The position numbers were made by a program, and so were the translations under genes. The notes beneath the pieces are model-generated. The model saw nothing but the letters and a program-made list of their open reading frames with translations, did no database searches and was not told the origin of the DNA. A stretch of 64,000 nt of DNA from Prevotella sp. khp7 (GTDB taxonomy: Bacteria > Bacteroidota > Bacteroidia > Bacteroidales > Bacteroidaceae): the NCBI RefSeq assembly GCF_900109055.1, contig NZ_FOIV01000001.1, positions 290,622-354,621 on the forward strand. Reading direction: 5' to 3'. Of this stretch, positions 53,189 through 59,694 are shown one piece after another. Positions within the stretch are counted from its first letter, which is position 1. Each line of letters starts with the position of its first letter.

Positions 53189-53195
53189 GATGCTT

Positions 53196-53228
53196 GCAAA
53201 GGTAGCGATTATTATTGAAACCGCCAAA
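53196..53228 (-). promoter_or_regulatory. Promoter of the structured RNA
   Basis: Minus strand TTTG (53228-53225), 20-base spacer, TACCTTTGC (53204-53196). Confidence 0.75.
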
Positions 53229-53253
53229 TATTTGGGCATTGGATTTGAAAAAT

Positions 53254-53280
53254 GTAAAAAGAGGGTGTTTTCACACCTTC
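53254..53280 (-). terminator. Terminator of the 70-residue protein gene
   Basis: Minus strand GAAGGTGT / ACACCCTC (one mismatch) with a 4-base loop then CTTTTTAC. Confidence 0.7.
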
Positions 53281-53335
53281 TGGGTTACTTATGATGGTTC
53301 TCGATACCTGTAATCATTTTATGGCATCATCGGTG

Positions 53336-53548
53336 TTACATTTCTTCCTTCTCCTCGGCTTGATCTTTCTTGGCGCGGACTTCCTTTATGCCTTTAAGAA
53401 CGGTTTTGAGTAAATCTACAAACTCACTACGAGATAGTTCGCTTACCTTCTTGTTCATAATACTATTCCATTTCTCGCCGTACTTATTAGACAATTCTTC
53501 TGTCAGCTCGTCGATATTGCGACGGTCGATTGAATTTTTCTTTTCCAT
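53336..53548 (-). CDS. Small charged helical protein between direct repeats
   Basis: 70 residues: MEKKNSIDRRNIDELTEELS, then NKYGEKWNSIMNKKVSELSR, then an alternating acidic/basic tail ending KKDQAEEKEEM. Predicted mostly helical; no cysteines; no known family recognised. The promoter in direct-repeat copy 2 (53577) leaves a ~20-base leader and a matching terminator follows, so it is a self-contained transcription unit. It and its flanking repeat look like a small cassette duplicated into place. Could be a small regulator or an antitoxin-like protein; unproven. Confidence 0.65.
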   Translation of the reverse strand: MEKKNSIDRRNIDELTEELSNKYGEKWNSIMNKKVSELSRSEFVDLLKTVLKGIKEVRAKKDQAEEKEEM

Positions 53549-53576
53549 TTTATTTTTAATTTAATTATTGATGCTT

Positions 53577-53609
53577 GCAAAGGTAGTGATTATTATTGAA
53601 ACCGTCAAA
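53577..53609 (-). promoter_or_regulatory. Promoter of the 70-residue protein gene
   Basis: Minus strand TTTG (53609-53606), 20-base spacer, TACCTTTGC (53585-53577). Confidence 0.75.
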
Positions 53610-53633
53610 TATTTGGGCATTAGATTTGAAAAA

Positions 53634-53663
53634 ATTAAAAAAGAGGGTGCTTTCACACCCTCT
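53634..53663 (-). terminator. Terminator after the M15 peptidase gene
   Basis: Minus strand AGAGGGTG / CACCCTCT perfect 8-bp stem with a 6-base loop followed by TTTTTT. Confidence 0.85.
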
Positions 53664-53667
53664 GGGG

Positions 53668-54177
53668 TTAGGTCTGCACGAAGGCGGTTTTGTGGCGGTT
53701 GGCGGTGGGACGGACGGCGAGGTGGAGCCAGTAGGTGCCGCGGGAACTGCGCTCGATGAAGAGTTCGTCGAAGTCGGGCTCGAGGGTGCCCTCGGAAGCC
53801 TGAGCGCCTTTAAACTCACGCCCTCGTGTGTCGGCGAGGTCGAGGAGGATGGCGGCGTAGCGGATGGCTTGTTCGAGGCCGAGGCAGCGGATGTCGACGG
53901 CGCAGCCTGTGGTGTGGTTGCTCGTGGGCGAGCCGCCTGCCTTGCGGTTCACTTCGGGCGAGCGGTAGCCTGAGCTGATGATCAGGGGCTCGTCGGGGTC
54001 GCCGTAGCGGGTGTTATAGCTGTGGCGCAGGGGCTCGAGCCAGTTGTCGCAGAGGTTCTTCAGGTTATTGATCGCCGCGGGTGGCGGGGTGTTGCCCGTG
54101 GCCGTGGTGTGGCTGGTCTTGCACAGTTCGGCGAGGGTGAAATGTTCCGACAGTCGGATGAGATTTGTCTTGTTCAT
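53668..54177 (-). CDS. M15-family D-Ala-D-Ala carboxypeptidase / endolysin-like protein
   Basis: 169 residues, no signal peptide. Peptidase M15_3 pattern: LSEHFTLAELCKTSHTTATG at the N-terminus, IISSGYRSPEVNRKAGGS (~66-83), SNHTTGCAVDIRC (~85-97, zinc-ligand His and Asp) and a C-terminal YWLHLAV with a further His. Such proteins cleave peptidoglycan stem peptides and are common as phage endolysins and in Bacteroidales islands, where an amidase usually occupies this position. Its ATG overlaps the VirE/DUF3987 gene stop by four bases. GC-rich, unlike the defence run next to it. Confidence 0.85.
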   Translation of the reverse strand: MNKTNLIRLSEHFTLAELCKTSHTTATGNTPPPAAINNLKNLCDNWLEPLRHSYNTRYGDPDEPLIISSGYRSPEVNRKAGGSPTSNHTTGCAVDIRCLGLEQAIRYAAILLDLADTRGREFKGAQASEGTLEPDFDELFIERSSRGTYWLHLAVRPTANRHKTAFVQT

Positions 54178-56417
54178 TGTGGTTTGTGGGTTTTAACTTT
54201 GTATTCGGATGTCTTGCAATAGGTGCGGCTCACGTCGTCGAAGACGATATAGCCTCGGCTGGCCCAACAGCGCAGGGTCGACTCGCCGCTGCCGCTGCGG
54301 CCCTGGCTCTGGCGCATCTGGAGATACTGTTCGGTGGTGAACTCGTCGGGCAGCAGGTCGAGGAGGTTCTGAGGGCCCGACTGCCGTTCGATCTCTTCTT
54401 CGCTGAGCAGTTCGCGCTCGAGCTGTTTGCCGAAATAGAGCATCTTGTTCCAGAGGTTGTACTGCTGCGACCAGCGCACGAACTCGGCAATCTCTTTCGA
54501 CCATTTGTAGCCGTGGGCCACGTAGAGCACCATGCCTTTCAGCCAGGCGATGACGTTGGCGCGGTAGGAGAACACCCTGTAGGCTTCGCTCTCGTAGAGA
54601 CGGGCGGTGTCGCTGTTCTCGCGCCGCATCTCCAGCGACAGCCGTTTCGCCGCCTGACAGGTTATCAGTCCGCTCGCCGCGTCGAGGCGGTCGATGTAGG
54701 GTTTCAGCTCTTCGGCAAAGCTGTGGTCGTAGATGCCCAGTATGGGTGCCTCGTCGTCTTCGTCGTCGCTGCGCATGATGGTGGCGATGTCGAGGCGGCT
54801 CACCGTGCCGTCGTTCACCATCTTATAGAAGAACTTGCGGGCGTTGGGCGGCGTGGTCGAGGCGTTGAAGTTCCACCTCAGCGGGGCGATGCCCGACACG
54901 GAGTCGGCTCCCACGCGCTCCTGACCAGCGAGCGAGTTGTCGAAGGCCTTGCGGATGAGCAGTCCCACCTCGTCGGCCGACCCTCTCGACGTCACTTTCT
55001 TCAGGGCTTCTATCTCGTCGACGATGGTGTAGATATAGCGCTGGCCGTTGTTGTGGGCATCGACGATGCGCTGGTTGAACACCGCGTCGGTGAGGTTGTC
55101 GATGAGCATCTGGATGCAGATGTCCTGCGGGCGGGCGTCTTTCTTCTGTCGGGCACCGGGGTTTCTCTGTTTCCAGTCGCTCTCTCGCTGACGGTTGGGC
55201 AGGTCGCGCAGACGGATGTCCTCCATGATATAGTCGATGGGTTTCTTGATAGAGCCCTTGCCTATCGACTGGCGGCCGATGAGGATGCTCATAAACGTGG
55301 CCTCGTGGTCGACGTTGTCCCAGTAGCGGAACTTCACGCCGTGCAGATGGGCGCCCAGGGCGGGGAACACGCAGCTGGCCACGGCGGGCTTGTAGATGTC
55401 GGGCACGTTGCGCGTGAGCAGCTTGACGAGCGGCGGCAGTTTCTTCGGCAGCGGTGGCGGCGACGTGAGGGTGCCTCCGCAGGCCTTGACCACCGACTGT
55501 GCCTGAAGGGCCTGCAGCACTTGTTTCAGCCGTTGCGACAGCCCGCGCCTGGGCTCTTTCAGGGCGTTCTCGAGGGTCTTGCGCCACTCTTCCCTATCCT
55601 GCTGCGAACAGCTGCCGTCGGGGGCTGCCCAGTAGTTGGGCACTATGGTCATCAGGGCCTCAAGCGAGTAGCCGCACACCGCGCGCAGCGTGGCGGCGAG
55701 TTCGAAGGTCAGCGCGTTGCGGTCGCCCTCCACGGGTTTGTGGCCGTTGTTATACATCTCCCAGTATTTCGCGATGATGTCGGTGAAGAGGATGCCGTTG
55801 TAGCTGGCCTCGGGGTCGTAGACGGCCTGGTCTGACGGAGCGGACTGCATAGGGTCTTCCGAACTGCAACACTGCAACACTGCAGCAGAATTGTCGAACA
55901 GCGCGTCGTCGAGCATCAGCAGCTCACTGGCGTCGGCGGTTGTCGAGAAGAACACACGGGTGATGTCTTTCGCCCCTTTGTCGTACTCCACCTCCAGCAG
56001 CTCACTGGCCCAGCGCAGGTTGTCTTCCTGCGACAGGTCTTCGCGGCGGCGGAAGGCCAGGTGGTAGCCCTCGCCACGGGCGCTGCGCTCGAGCATCAGC
56101 AGTCCCAGCTGCTCCCTGCGGTCGAGGATGCGGCGCTTCACGGCCTCGAGCTGGCCGGCGGCGATGTGGTCGATGTCCATGCCTACCGACCGCGAGGGTG
56201 TCTTCGCGCCTCTCAGCGTCCCGTCGTCGTTGGGCACGCACGAGTAGTTCATCTGTATCAGCCGGTTCTTCTGACTGGCGTCGCCCGCGCGGACGGCTTT
56301 CAGCACGGCCCGTTGCGTGTCGCTGTCGCGCAGACTCAGATACTCTTCCCGGCTAAGGACGGGGCGCATCATCTTGGCCCCATCCTTCATATAGATCATG
56401 TGTACGCTCATAGCCAC
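54174..56417 (-). CDS. VirE/BT4734-type primase-like and DUF3987 ATPase protein
   Basis: 747 residues, GC-rich. The N-terminal domain (about 1-190) is of the VirE_N/BT4734 type; it has SVGMDIDHI (D81, D83), SARGEGYHLAF (H119) and KDITRVFFS (D151, R154), which match the DxD and SxxGxH motifs of archaeo-eukaryotic PrimPol primases. The middle and C-terminal part is DUF3987-like with a degenerate P-loop GRQSIGKGSI (381-390) and Walker-B-like YTIVDEIEAL. The layout is that of a primase-helicase. The third copy of the 17-bp repeat lies inside it (55862-55878). Couples to the M15 gene. Enzymatic activity is inferred. Confidence 0.82.
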   Translation of the reverse strand: MAMSVHMIYMKDGAKMMRPVLSREEYLSLRDSDTQRAVLKAVRAGDASQKNRLIQMNYSCVPNDDGTLRGAKTPSRSVGMDIDHIAAGQLEAVKRRILDRREQLGLLMLERSARGEGYHLAFRRREDLSQEDNLRWASELLEVEYDKGAKDITRVFFSTTADASELLMLDDALFDNSAAVLQCCSSEDPMQSAPSDQAVYDPEASYNGILFTDIIAKYWEMYNNGHKPVEGDRNALTFELAATLRAVCGYSLEALMTIVPNYWAAPDGSCSQQDREEWRKTLENALKEPRRGLSQRLKQVLQALQAQSVVKACGGTLTSPPPLPKKLPPLVKLLTRNVPDIYKPAVASCVFPALGAHLHGVKFRYWDNVDHEATFMSILIGRQSIGKGSIKKPIDYIMEDIRLRDLPNRQRESDWKQRNPGARQKKDARPQDICIQMLIDNLTDAVFNQRIVDAHNNGQRYIYTIVDEIEALKKVTSRGSADEVGLLIRKAFDNSLAGQERVGADSVSGIAPLRWNFNASTTPPNARKFFYKMVNDGTVSRLDIATIMRSDDEDDEAPILGIYDHSFAEELKPYIDRLDAASGLITCQAAKRLSLEMRRENSDTARLYESEAYRVFSYRANVIAWLKGMVLYVAHGYKWSKEIAEFVRWSQQYNLWNKMLYFGKQLERELLSEEEIERQSGPQNLLDLLPDEFTTEQYLQMRQSQGRSGSGESTLRCWASRGYIVFDDVSRTYCKTSEYKVKTHKPQ

Positions 56418-56795
56418 TTAGTTTCTTTTCACGAGTTCACGAATCATCTTCCTGGCTATCAGACCTGCCTGGCTCATCAGGCGCTCGGGCAGTTCGCCTA
56501 CACGCTGCTCGTCGAGCGAGAACACGAAGTAGTACTTGCCGTTCTGTCCCAGCGACAGCGAGCTGTTGTCCTCGCGGAAGAGGGCCTTGTTGCGTGGGCG
56601 GCGGGGCTGTTCTGTCAGGTAGATATTGCCGTCGCGCATCGTCTGCACCTTAAACGTGCCCGAAAAGGGTTTCATCACCACGTCCTCGCAGCACTCGAAG
56701 TCGAGTATGCGCAGTCCGTTTTCCAACTTGCCGAAGGCCATCATGCCGTCGACCATCACTTGTTTGCCGAATAGTTTACTTGTTCTTGTTTCCAT
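56418..56795 (-). CDS. Unknown protein of the VirE island
   Basis: 125 residues, soluble, beta-rich (FKVQTMRDGNIYLTEQPRRP, KYYFVFSLDEQRVGELP) with an Arg/Lys-rich C-terminus. Stop abuts the VirE/DUF3987 start (no gap), so both are translated from one transcript starting at the -7 box at 56850. I do not recognise the family. Probably an accessory DNA-binding or replication protein by context, which is inference. Confidence 0.68.
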   Translation of the reverse strand: METRTSKLFGKQVMVDGMMAFGKLENGLRILDFECCEDVVMKPFSGTFKVQTMRDGNIYLTEQPRRPRNKALFREDNSSLSLGQNGKYYFVFSLDEQRVGELPERLMSQAGLIARKMIRELVKRN

Positions 56796-56849
56796 TTTTT
56801 CTTCTTTTTTTTAAAATGTTCAGAGTGTCTCACGGATCCTTAAGACGCT

Positions 56850-56858
56850 GCAAAGATA
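56850..56858 (-). promoter_or_regulatory. -7 box of the VirE-M15 operon
   Basis: TATCTTTGC on the minus strand, about 55 bases upstream of the ATG at 56795. Confidence 0.6.
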
Positions 56859-56882
56859 GGGAGATCATCTGGTTTGGAGAAG

Positions 56883-56923
56883 AAAAAAATCTGGTCATTC
56901 CTGAACGATCAGAAACGACCAGA
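56883..56923 (-). terminator. Terminator of the upstream unknown gene
   Basis: Minus strand TCTGGTC / GACCAGA enclosing an inner CTGATCGTTCAG hairpin, then ATTTTTTTC. A second palindrome CCCCGAATTCCGGGG-type hairpin lies at 56950-56964. Confidence 0.8.
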
Positions 56924-56975
56924 CATGACCATGAAAGACCATGAAAGCGCCCCGAATTCCGGGGAAAGGAGCGTG

Positions 56976-57932
56976 TTAGAGAATCAGGTTGCGGAACTCT
57001 TTCACCATCTCGTCGAACGCGCTGCCCTGATAGGGCGCGATGTCGGGCTGGGTGTAGTTGCTCAGCGACGACTTGCACCGCAGCCTGTCGCGCCCGAACT
57101 CGCTGCAGAACTCGGGCCAGGTGGGTCGGCGCAGGGCTCCGGCGTCCATCGCCGCCCTGACGGGCATCAGCACGTCCTTGGGTCGCGTCTTGCCTTCCAT
57201 CAGCTCGTGGAGCCGTCGGGTGACGAGGGCAGCCTTCTCGGGCTTGCAGACAAGCAGGCCGAAGTCGGCTACTGCCGTCGGCTCGCTGCGGGACTCGCGC
57301 TTGGGTTCTTGGCGCAACTCGGCCGCCGCCATCTGCCTCATGTCCTGATGGATCAGCGACAGCAGGATGTCGAACTCGAACAGGCTCACCAGGTCGTACA
57401 GGCTCAGACGGGTCAGGTTGTGGCACATAAACCGCCCATAGTCGTTGTAGTTGATCACGAGGATGTCGCCGTCCCACGAGATGTAGCGTCGGAACTTGGC
57501 GCACTGATGACTGAAATCCTCGGGCAGCTCATAGTCGGCGGGCAGCAGCTCCTCTACCTTGTCGAGCCTCACCTGCAGCAGCTCGCGCTTCGTCGGCGCT
57601 CGGTCCGCTCGCAGCAGGTCTTTCTTCAGGAAGTCGGCCACTACCATGGTCTGCAGCTCTTTCAGATTCTCGAAAGTCACATGGCCGTACCACTGTTTCA
57701 TCCGCTCGTAGTCGGCCTTTACGGCTGTCATGTTAAACACGTCTTTGTGTGCCTGGTAGAACCGGTCGTAGTTCTCGGGCGCCTCGCCTGCTATGATTTT
57801 CTTCATCATGTTCAGCAGCGCGTCGGCCTCTGTCACACACATTCTTCTCTGATTACGGGAGTCTTTGCCGTTCGCTGCAGAGGCTCCCTTACATTGGAGC
57901 CAGTCGGTTCCAATCGTTGTTAAATTCTTCAT
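56976..57932 (-). CDS. Unknown island protein
   Basis: 318 residues, soluble, rich in Leu/Arg/Glu. The start MKNLTTIGTDWLQCKGASAA is followed by helical-looking blocks (RMCVTEADALLNMMKKIIAG) and the C-terminal TWPEFCSEFGRDRLRCKSSL. No motif or family recognised. Own promoter at 57981, terminator at 56883. GC-rich, in the same island as VirE. An earlier in-frame start lies at the -7 box and was rejected. Confidence 0.68.
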   Translation of the reverse strand: MKNLTTIGTDWLQCKGASAANGKDSRNQRRMCVTEADALLNMMKKIIAGEAPENYDRFYQAHKDVFNMTAVKADYERMKQWYGHVTFENLKELQTMVVADFLKKDLLRADRAPTKRELLQVRLDKVEELLPADYELPEDFSHQCAKFRRYISWDGDILVINYNDYGRFMCHNLTRLSLYDLVSLFEFDILLSLIHQDMRQMAAAELRQEPKRESRSEPTAVADFGLLVCKPEKAALVTRRLHELMEGKTRPKDVLMPVRAAMDAGALRRPTWPEFCSEFGRDRLRCKSSLSNYTQPDIAPYQGSAFDEMVKEFRNLIL

Positions 57933-57980
57933 AATCTTAAGTTTCCGTTTTTGGTTATTTCTAGTTTGATTTTTATGCGT

Positions 57981-57989
57981 GCAAAGATA
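57981..57989 (-). promoter_or_regulatory. -7 box of the unknown island protein gene
   Basis: TATCTTTGC on the minus strand, about 49 bases before the ATG. Confidence 0.6.
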
Positions 57990-58070
57990 CAAACTATTTA
58001 TTTCAATCTGACATTTTCTTTTTGATTTTTCTTCCCAAACTTTTTCAAGACCTCAGAACGTGCATTTTTG

Positions 58071-58228
58071 CTGCAGTGTTGCAGTGTTGCAGTTCGAATC
58101 AGGGAGTGAGAAAAGTGAAAAGTAAATTCTATATATTTATATATATATATAATATATATAATATATAGACCTTTTTTTAGGGGTGCGCTAAGCTCTCAAA
58201 CAACTGCAACACTGCAACAACTGCAACA
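58071..58228. repeat. Inverted repeat around an AT tract (origin-like)
   Basis: AACTGCAACACTGCAAC occurs at 58202-58218 and, inverted, at 58078-58094; both arms extend into further TGCAAC/TGCAGT units (58071-58094; 58202-58228). Between them, 58127-58168 is pure A/T except its ends. The same 17-mer occurs again inside the VirE/DUF3987 gene (55862-55878). Resembles iterons next to a DNA-unwinding element. The rest of the 57993-58342 interval holds no gene. Confidence 0.7.
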
Positions 58229-58342
58229 AATCAAAGGGTTTCAGGGTTAAAGAGCAGAATAGCGCAGAATAACACGTCAGAGAGGGCTCCGAGCAAAGTG
58301 AGGATCTCATTTATCGAAACCCCCACTTTCCCCTGAGCGGGC

Positions 58343-58555
58343 TCAGGGGCGGCCCAGGCGGCTGTAGATGGCCGCTACCTCGGAGGGGAGAAAGGTGCGG
58401 CGCTTCTGCTGGGCGAGGTGGGCCAGCTCGGGGTCGTCGAGCAGCAGGGAGCGCAGCTTCTGGTAGGCGTTGCACGGCTGGATGTAGGGAAAATACTGCT
58501 GGGCGAGTTCTGTGCGGCCGAATGTGGCCTGGGTTCTGGGTTGTGTCTGATTCAT
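58343..58555 (-). CDS. DUF4248 family protein
   Basis: 70 residues: MNQTQPRTQATFGRTELAQQ, then YFPYIQPCNAYQKLRSLLLD, and TFLPSEVAAIYSRLG at the C-terminus. This is the short helix-turn-helix-looking DUF4248 pattern found in Bacteroidales islands next to VirE and HU-HIG genes. Divergently oriented from the HU gene, about 280 bases away. A longer in-frame reading extends into the promoter (TATCTTTGT at 58591) and was rejected. Confidence 0.82.
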   Translation of the reverse strand: MNQTQPRTQATFGRTELAQQYFPYIQPCNAYQKLRSLLLDDPELAHLAQQKRRTFLPSEVAAIYSRLGRP

Positions 58556-58590
58556 AACGGTTACGTTTTTCGTTGTTCTTGTTTGATGGT

Positions 58591-58599
58591 ACAAAGATA
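58591..58599 (-). promoter_or_regulatory. -7 box of the DUF4248 gene
   Basis: TATCTTTGT on the minus strand, about 36 bases before the ATG. Confidence 0.5.
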
Positions 58600-58643
58600 C
58601 GGAAAATCGGCGAGATATGCAAGAAAAAAGCGCAAAATGTTTG

Positions 58644-58745
58644 GTGTAACATCGAAGAATGTCGGATAACATCGCATAACGTTGCATAACGTTGTTTCGG
58701 TGTATGGAAAAGCTTGCAGGTTCTAAATTTATTTCGTAACTTTGC
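58644..58745 (+). promoter_or_regulatory. HU-HIG gene promoter with upstream short repeats
   Basis: TAACTTTGC at 58737-58745 is the -7 box. Upstream, about 58645-58695, related words (TAACATCG, ATAACATCGCATAACGTTG, CATAACGTTG) repeat with about 11-base spacing, which could be operator sites for HU or DUF4248. Confidence 0.5.
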
Positions 58746-58834
58746 CATCGCAAACGAGGAACGGCGCCACCGAGTGAGCAAAACGTGAGAACAAGAACAA
58801 GACAGTATTAACAAAACAAAAACAAAACAAGATT

Positions 58835-59371
58835 ATGGCAACAGAAGTTATTGCATTTCCAGTGAACCTGCGTAAGAACACCAACCAGCTGAACGCTGCC
58901 TACGGCAAGTACTACCCCGAGGCCGACACACGCGAGCCGCTGAGCCTGAAGGGTTTCGCCAAGCACCTCTCAGAACACGGCAAACTGGTGGACTACCCCA
59001 TGGCGGTGCTCGTGCTGCAGAACATCGTGGCGTGTCTGAAGGAGATGGCCGTACAGGGCCAGCCCGTGAAGCTCGACGGATTCGGCACCTTCACGCCAAG
59101 CATCGAGAGCGACGGCAAGAAGGCGCAGCCCTCGGTAGAGAAGGCGCTCGAGGTGGGCATCGACAACATGATCGAGGGCGTGCACCTCAGATTCATCCCC
59201 GAGAACACGAAGGGCGAGCAGCTGACGAGTCGGGCACTGAAGAAAGAGTGTACCTTCAAGGCGGCCTATGTGGTGGCATCGCGCGAGAAGACGGTCAACG
59301 GCAAGAAGGTGAAGTATCAGGAGAAGATTCCCATCAGCTCGTATGCCGTGGCATCGCACGAGGGGGAGTAG
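58835..59371 (+). CDS. HU-HIG family DNA-binding protein (viral-histone-like)
   Basis: 178 residues: an HU/IHF fold in about residues 30-140, including KLDGFGTFTPSIESDG (~79), followed by a C-terminal extension of ~40 residues (REKTVNGKKVKYQEKIPISS) as in the HU-HIG proteins of Bacteroidales. Binds DNA with little sequence specificity. It is followed 73 bases later by the smalltalk gene, as in other Bacteroidales islands. Confidence 0.92.
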   Translation: MATEVIAFPVNLRKNTNQLNAAYGKYYPEADTREPLSLKGFAKHLSEHGKLVDYPMAVLVLQNIVACLKEMAVQGQPVKLDGFGTFTPSIESDGKKAQPSVEKALEVGIDNMIEGVHLRFIPENTKGEQLTSRALKKECTFKAAYVVASREKTVNGKKVKYQEKIPISSYAVASHEGE

Positions 59372-59444
59372 AAAAGGGAGTAAATGATCACGCCGCGGCG
59401 CTTTCTTTTACAAGGGCGTAGCGACCAAAAAAAAGGAAAGAATT

Positions 59445-59546
59445 ATGAGCAAGAAAGAGACCATCAAGTTCATCGCACAGATGATTGCGACCGTATTCAC
59501 GGCCATTGTGACTGCCCTCGGCACGACCTCGTGCGCAGGTGCGTAG
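59445..59546 (+). CDS. Smalltalk family miniprotein
   Basis: 33 residues beginning MSKKETIKFIAQMIATVFT and ending TTSCAGA. A basic start, one hydrophobic segment and a TTSC lipobox-like ending match the smalltalk family, typically found between HU-HIG and an amidase gene in Bacteroidales islands. Preceded by AAGGAAAGAA and followed by a terminator, so it is real. Function unknown; membrane insertion is expected. Confidence 0.88.
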   Translation: MSKKETIKFIAQMIATVFTAIVTALGTTSCAGA

Positions 59547-59558
59547 AACGAAAGAAGA

Positions 59559-59597
59559 ATCCCCGGCGTTTCCCCGACGCTGGGGATGATTTTTTTC
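59559..59597 (+). terminator. Terminator of the HU-smalltalk operon
   Basis: Stem ATCCCCGGCG / CGCTGGGGAT (one mismatch) with a loop containing TTTCCCCGA, followed by GATTTTTTTC. Confidence 0.85.
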
Positions 59598-59632
59598 TGT
59601 GGACGGAAACTGACAAATTTCTTGCGTGAAAA

Positions 59633-59665
59633 TTTGGCAATTCGCTCATTTTTAATTATCTTTGC
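59633..59665 (+). promoter_or_regulatory. Promoter of the lipoprotein array
   Basis: TTTG at 59633-59636 and TATCTTTGC at 59657-59665 with a 20-base spacer, directly upstream of the first of three paralogues. No comparable promoter is seen before the second and third. Confidence 0.75.
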
Positions 59666-59694
59666 ACTCTGAAACTAAAAACAAACCGAACAAA

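Larger units (their letters stand above)
53175..53287. repeat. ~115-bp direct repeat, copy 1 (terminator plus promoter)
   Basis: About 90% identical to 53556-53670. Contains, reading the minus strand, a hairpin terminator then a TTTG / TACCTTTGC promoter. This copy serves the structured RNA. Confidence 0.85.
53556..53670. repeat. ~115-bp direct repeat, copy 2
   Basis: Partner of 53175-53287, differing at about ten positions. Serves the 70-residue protein gene as promoter and the M15 peptidase gene as terminator. Confidence 0.85.

Noticed and set aside
52910..53335. Short coding sequence starting ATGAGGAATTAG just after the structured-RNA promoter
   Set aside because: It stops after three codons; the interval is better explained as non-coding RNA.
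54165..55835. Long plus-strand open frame opposite the VirE/DUF3987 gene
   Set aside because: GC-rich DNA gives few stop codons; the minus-strand gene has domain motifs and operon coupling, the plus-strand frame has neither.
53668..59546. Prophage
   Set aside because: Only an M15 peptidase and a primase-like protein are phage-like; no capsid, terminase, portal, tail or integrase genes are seen.
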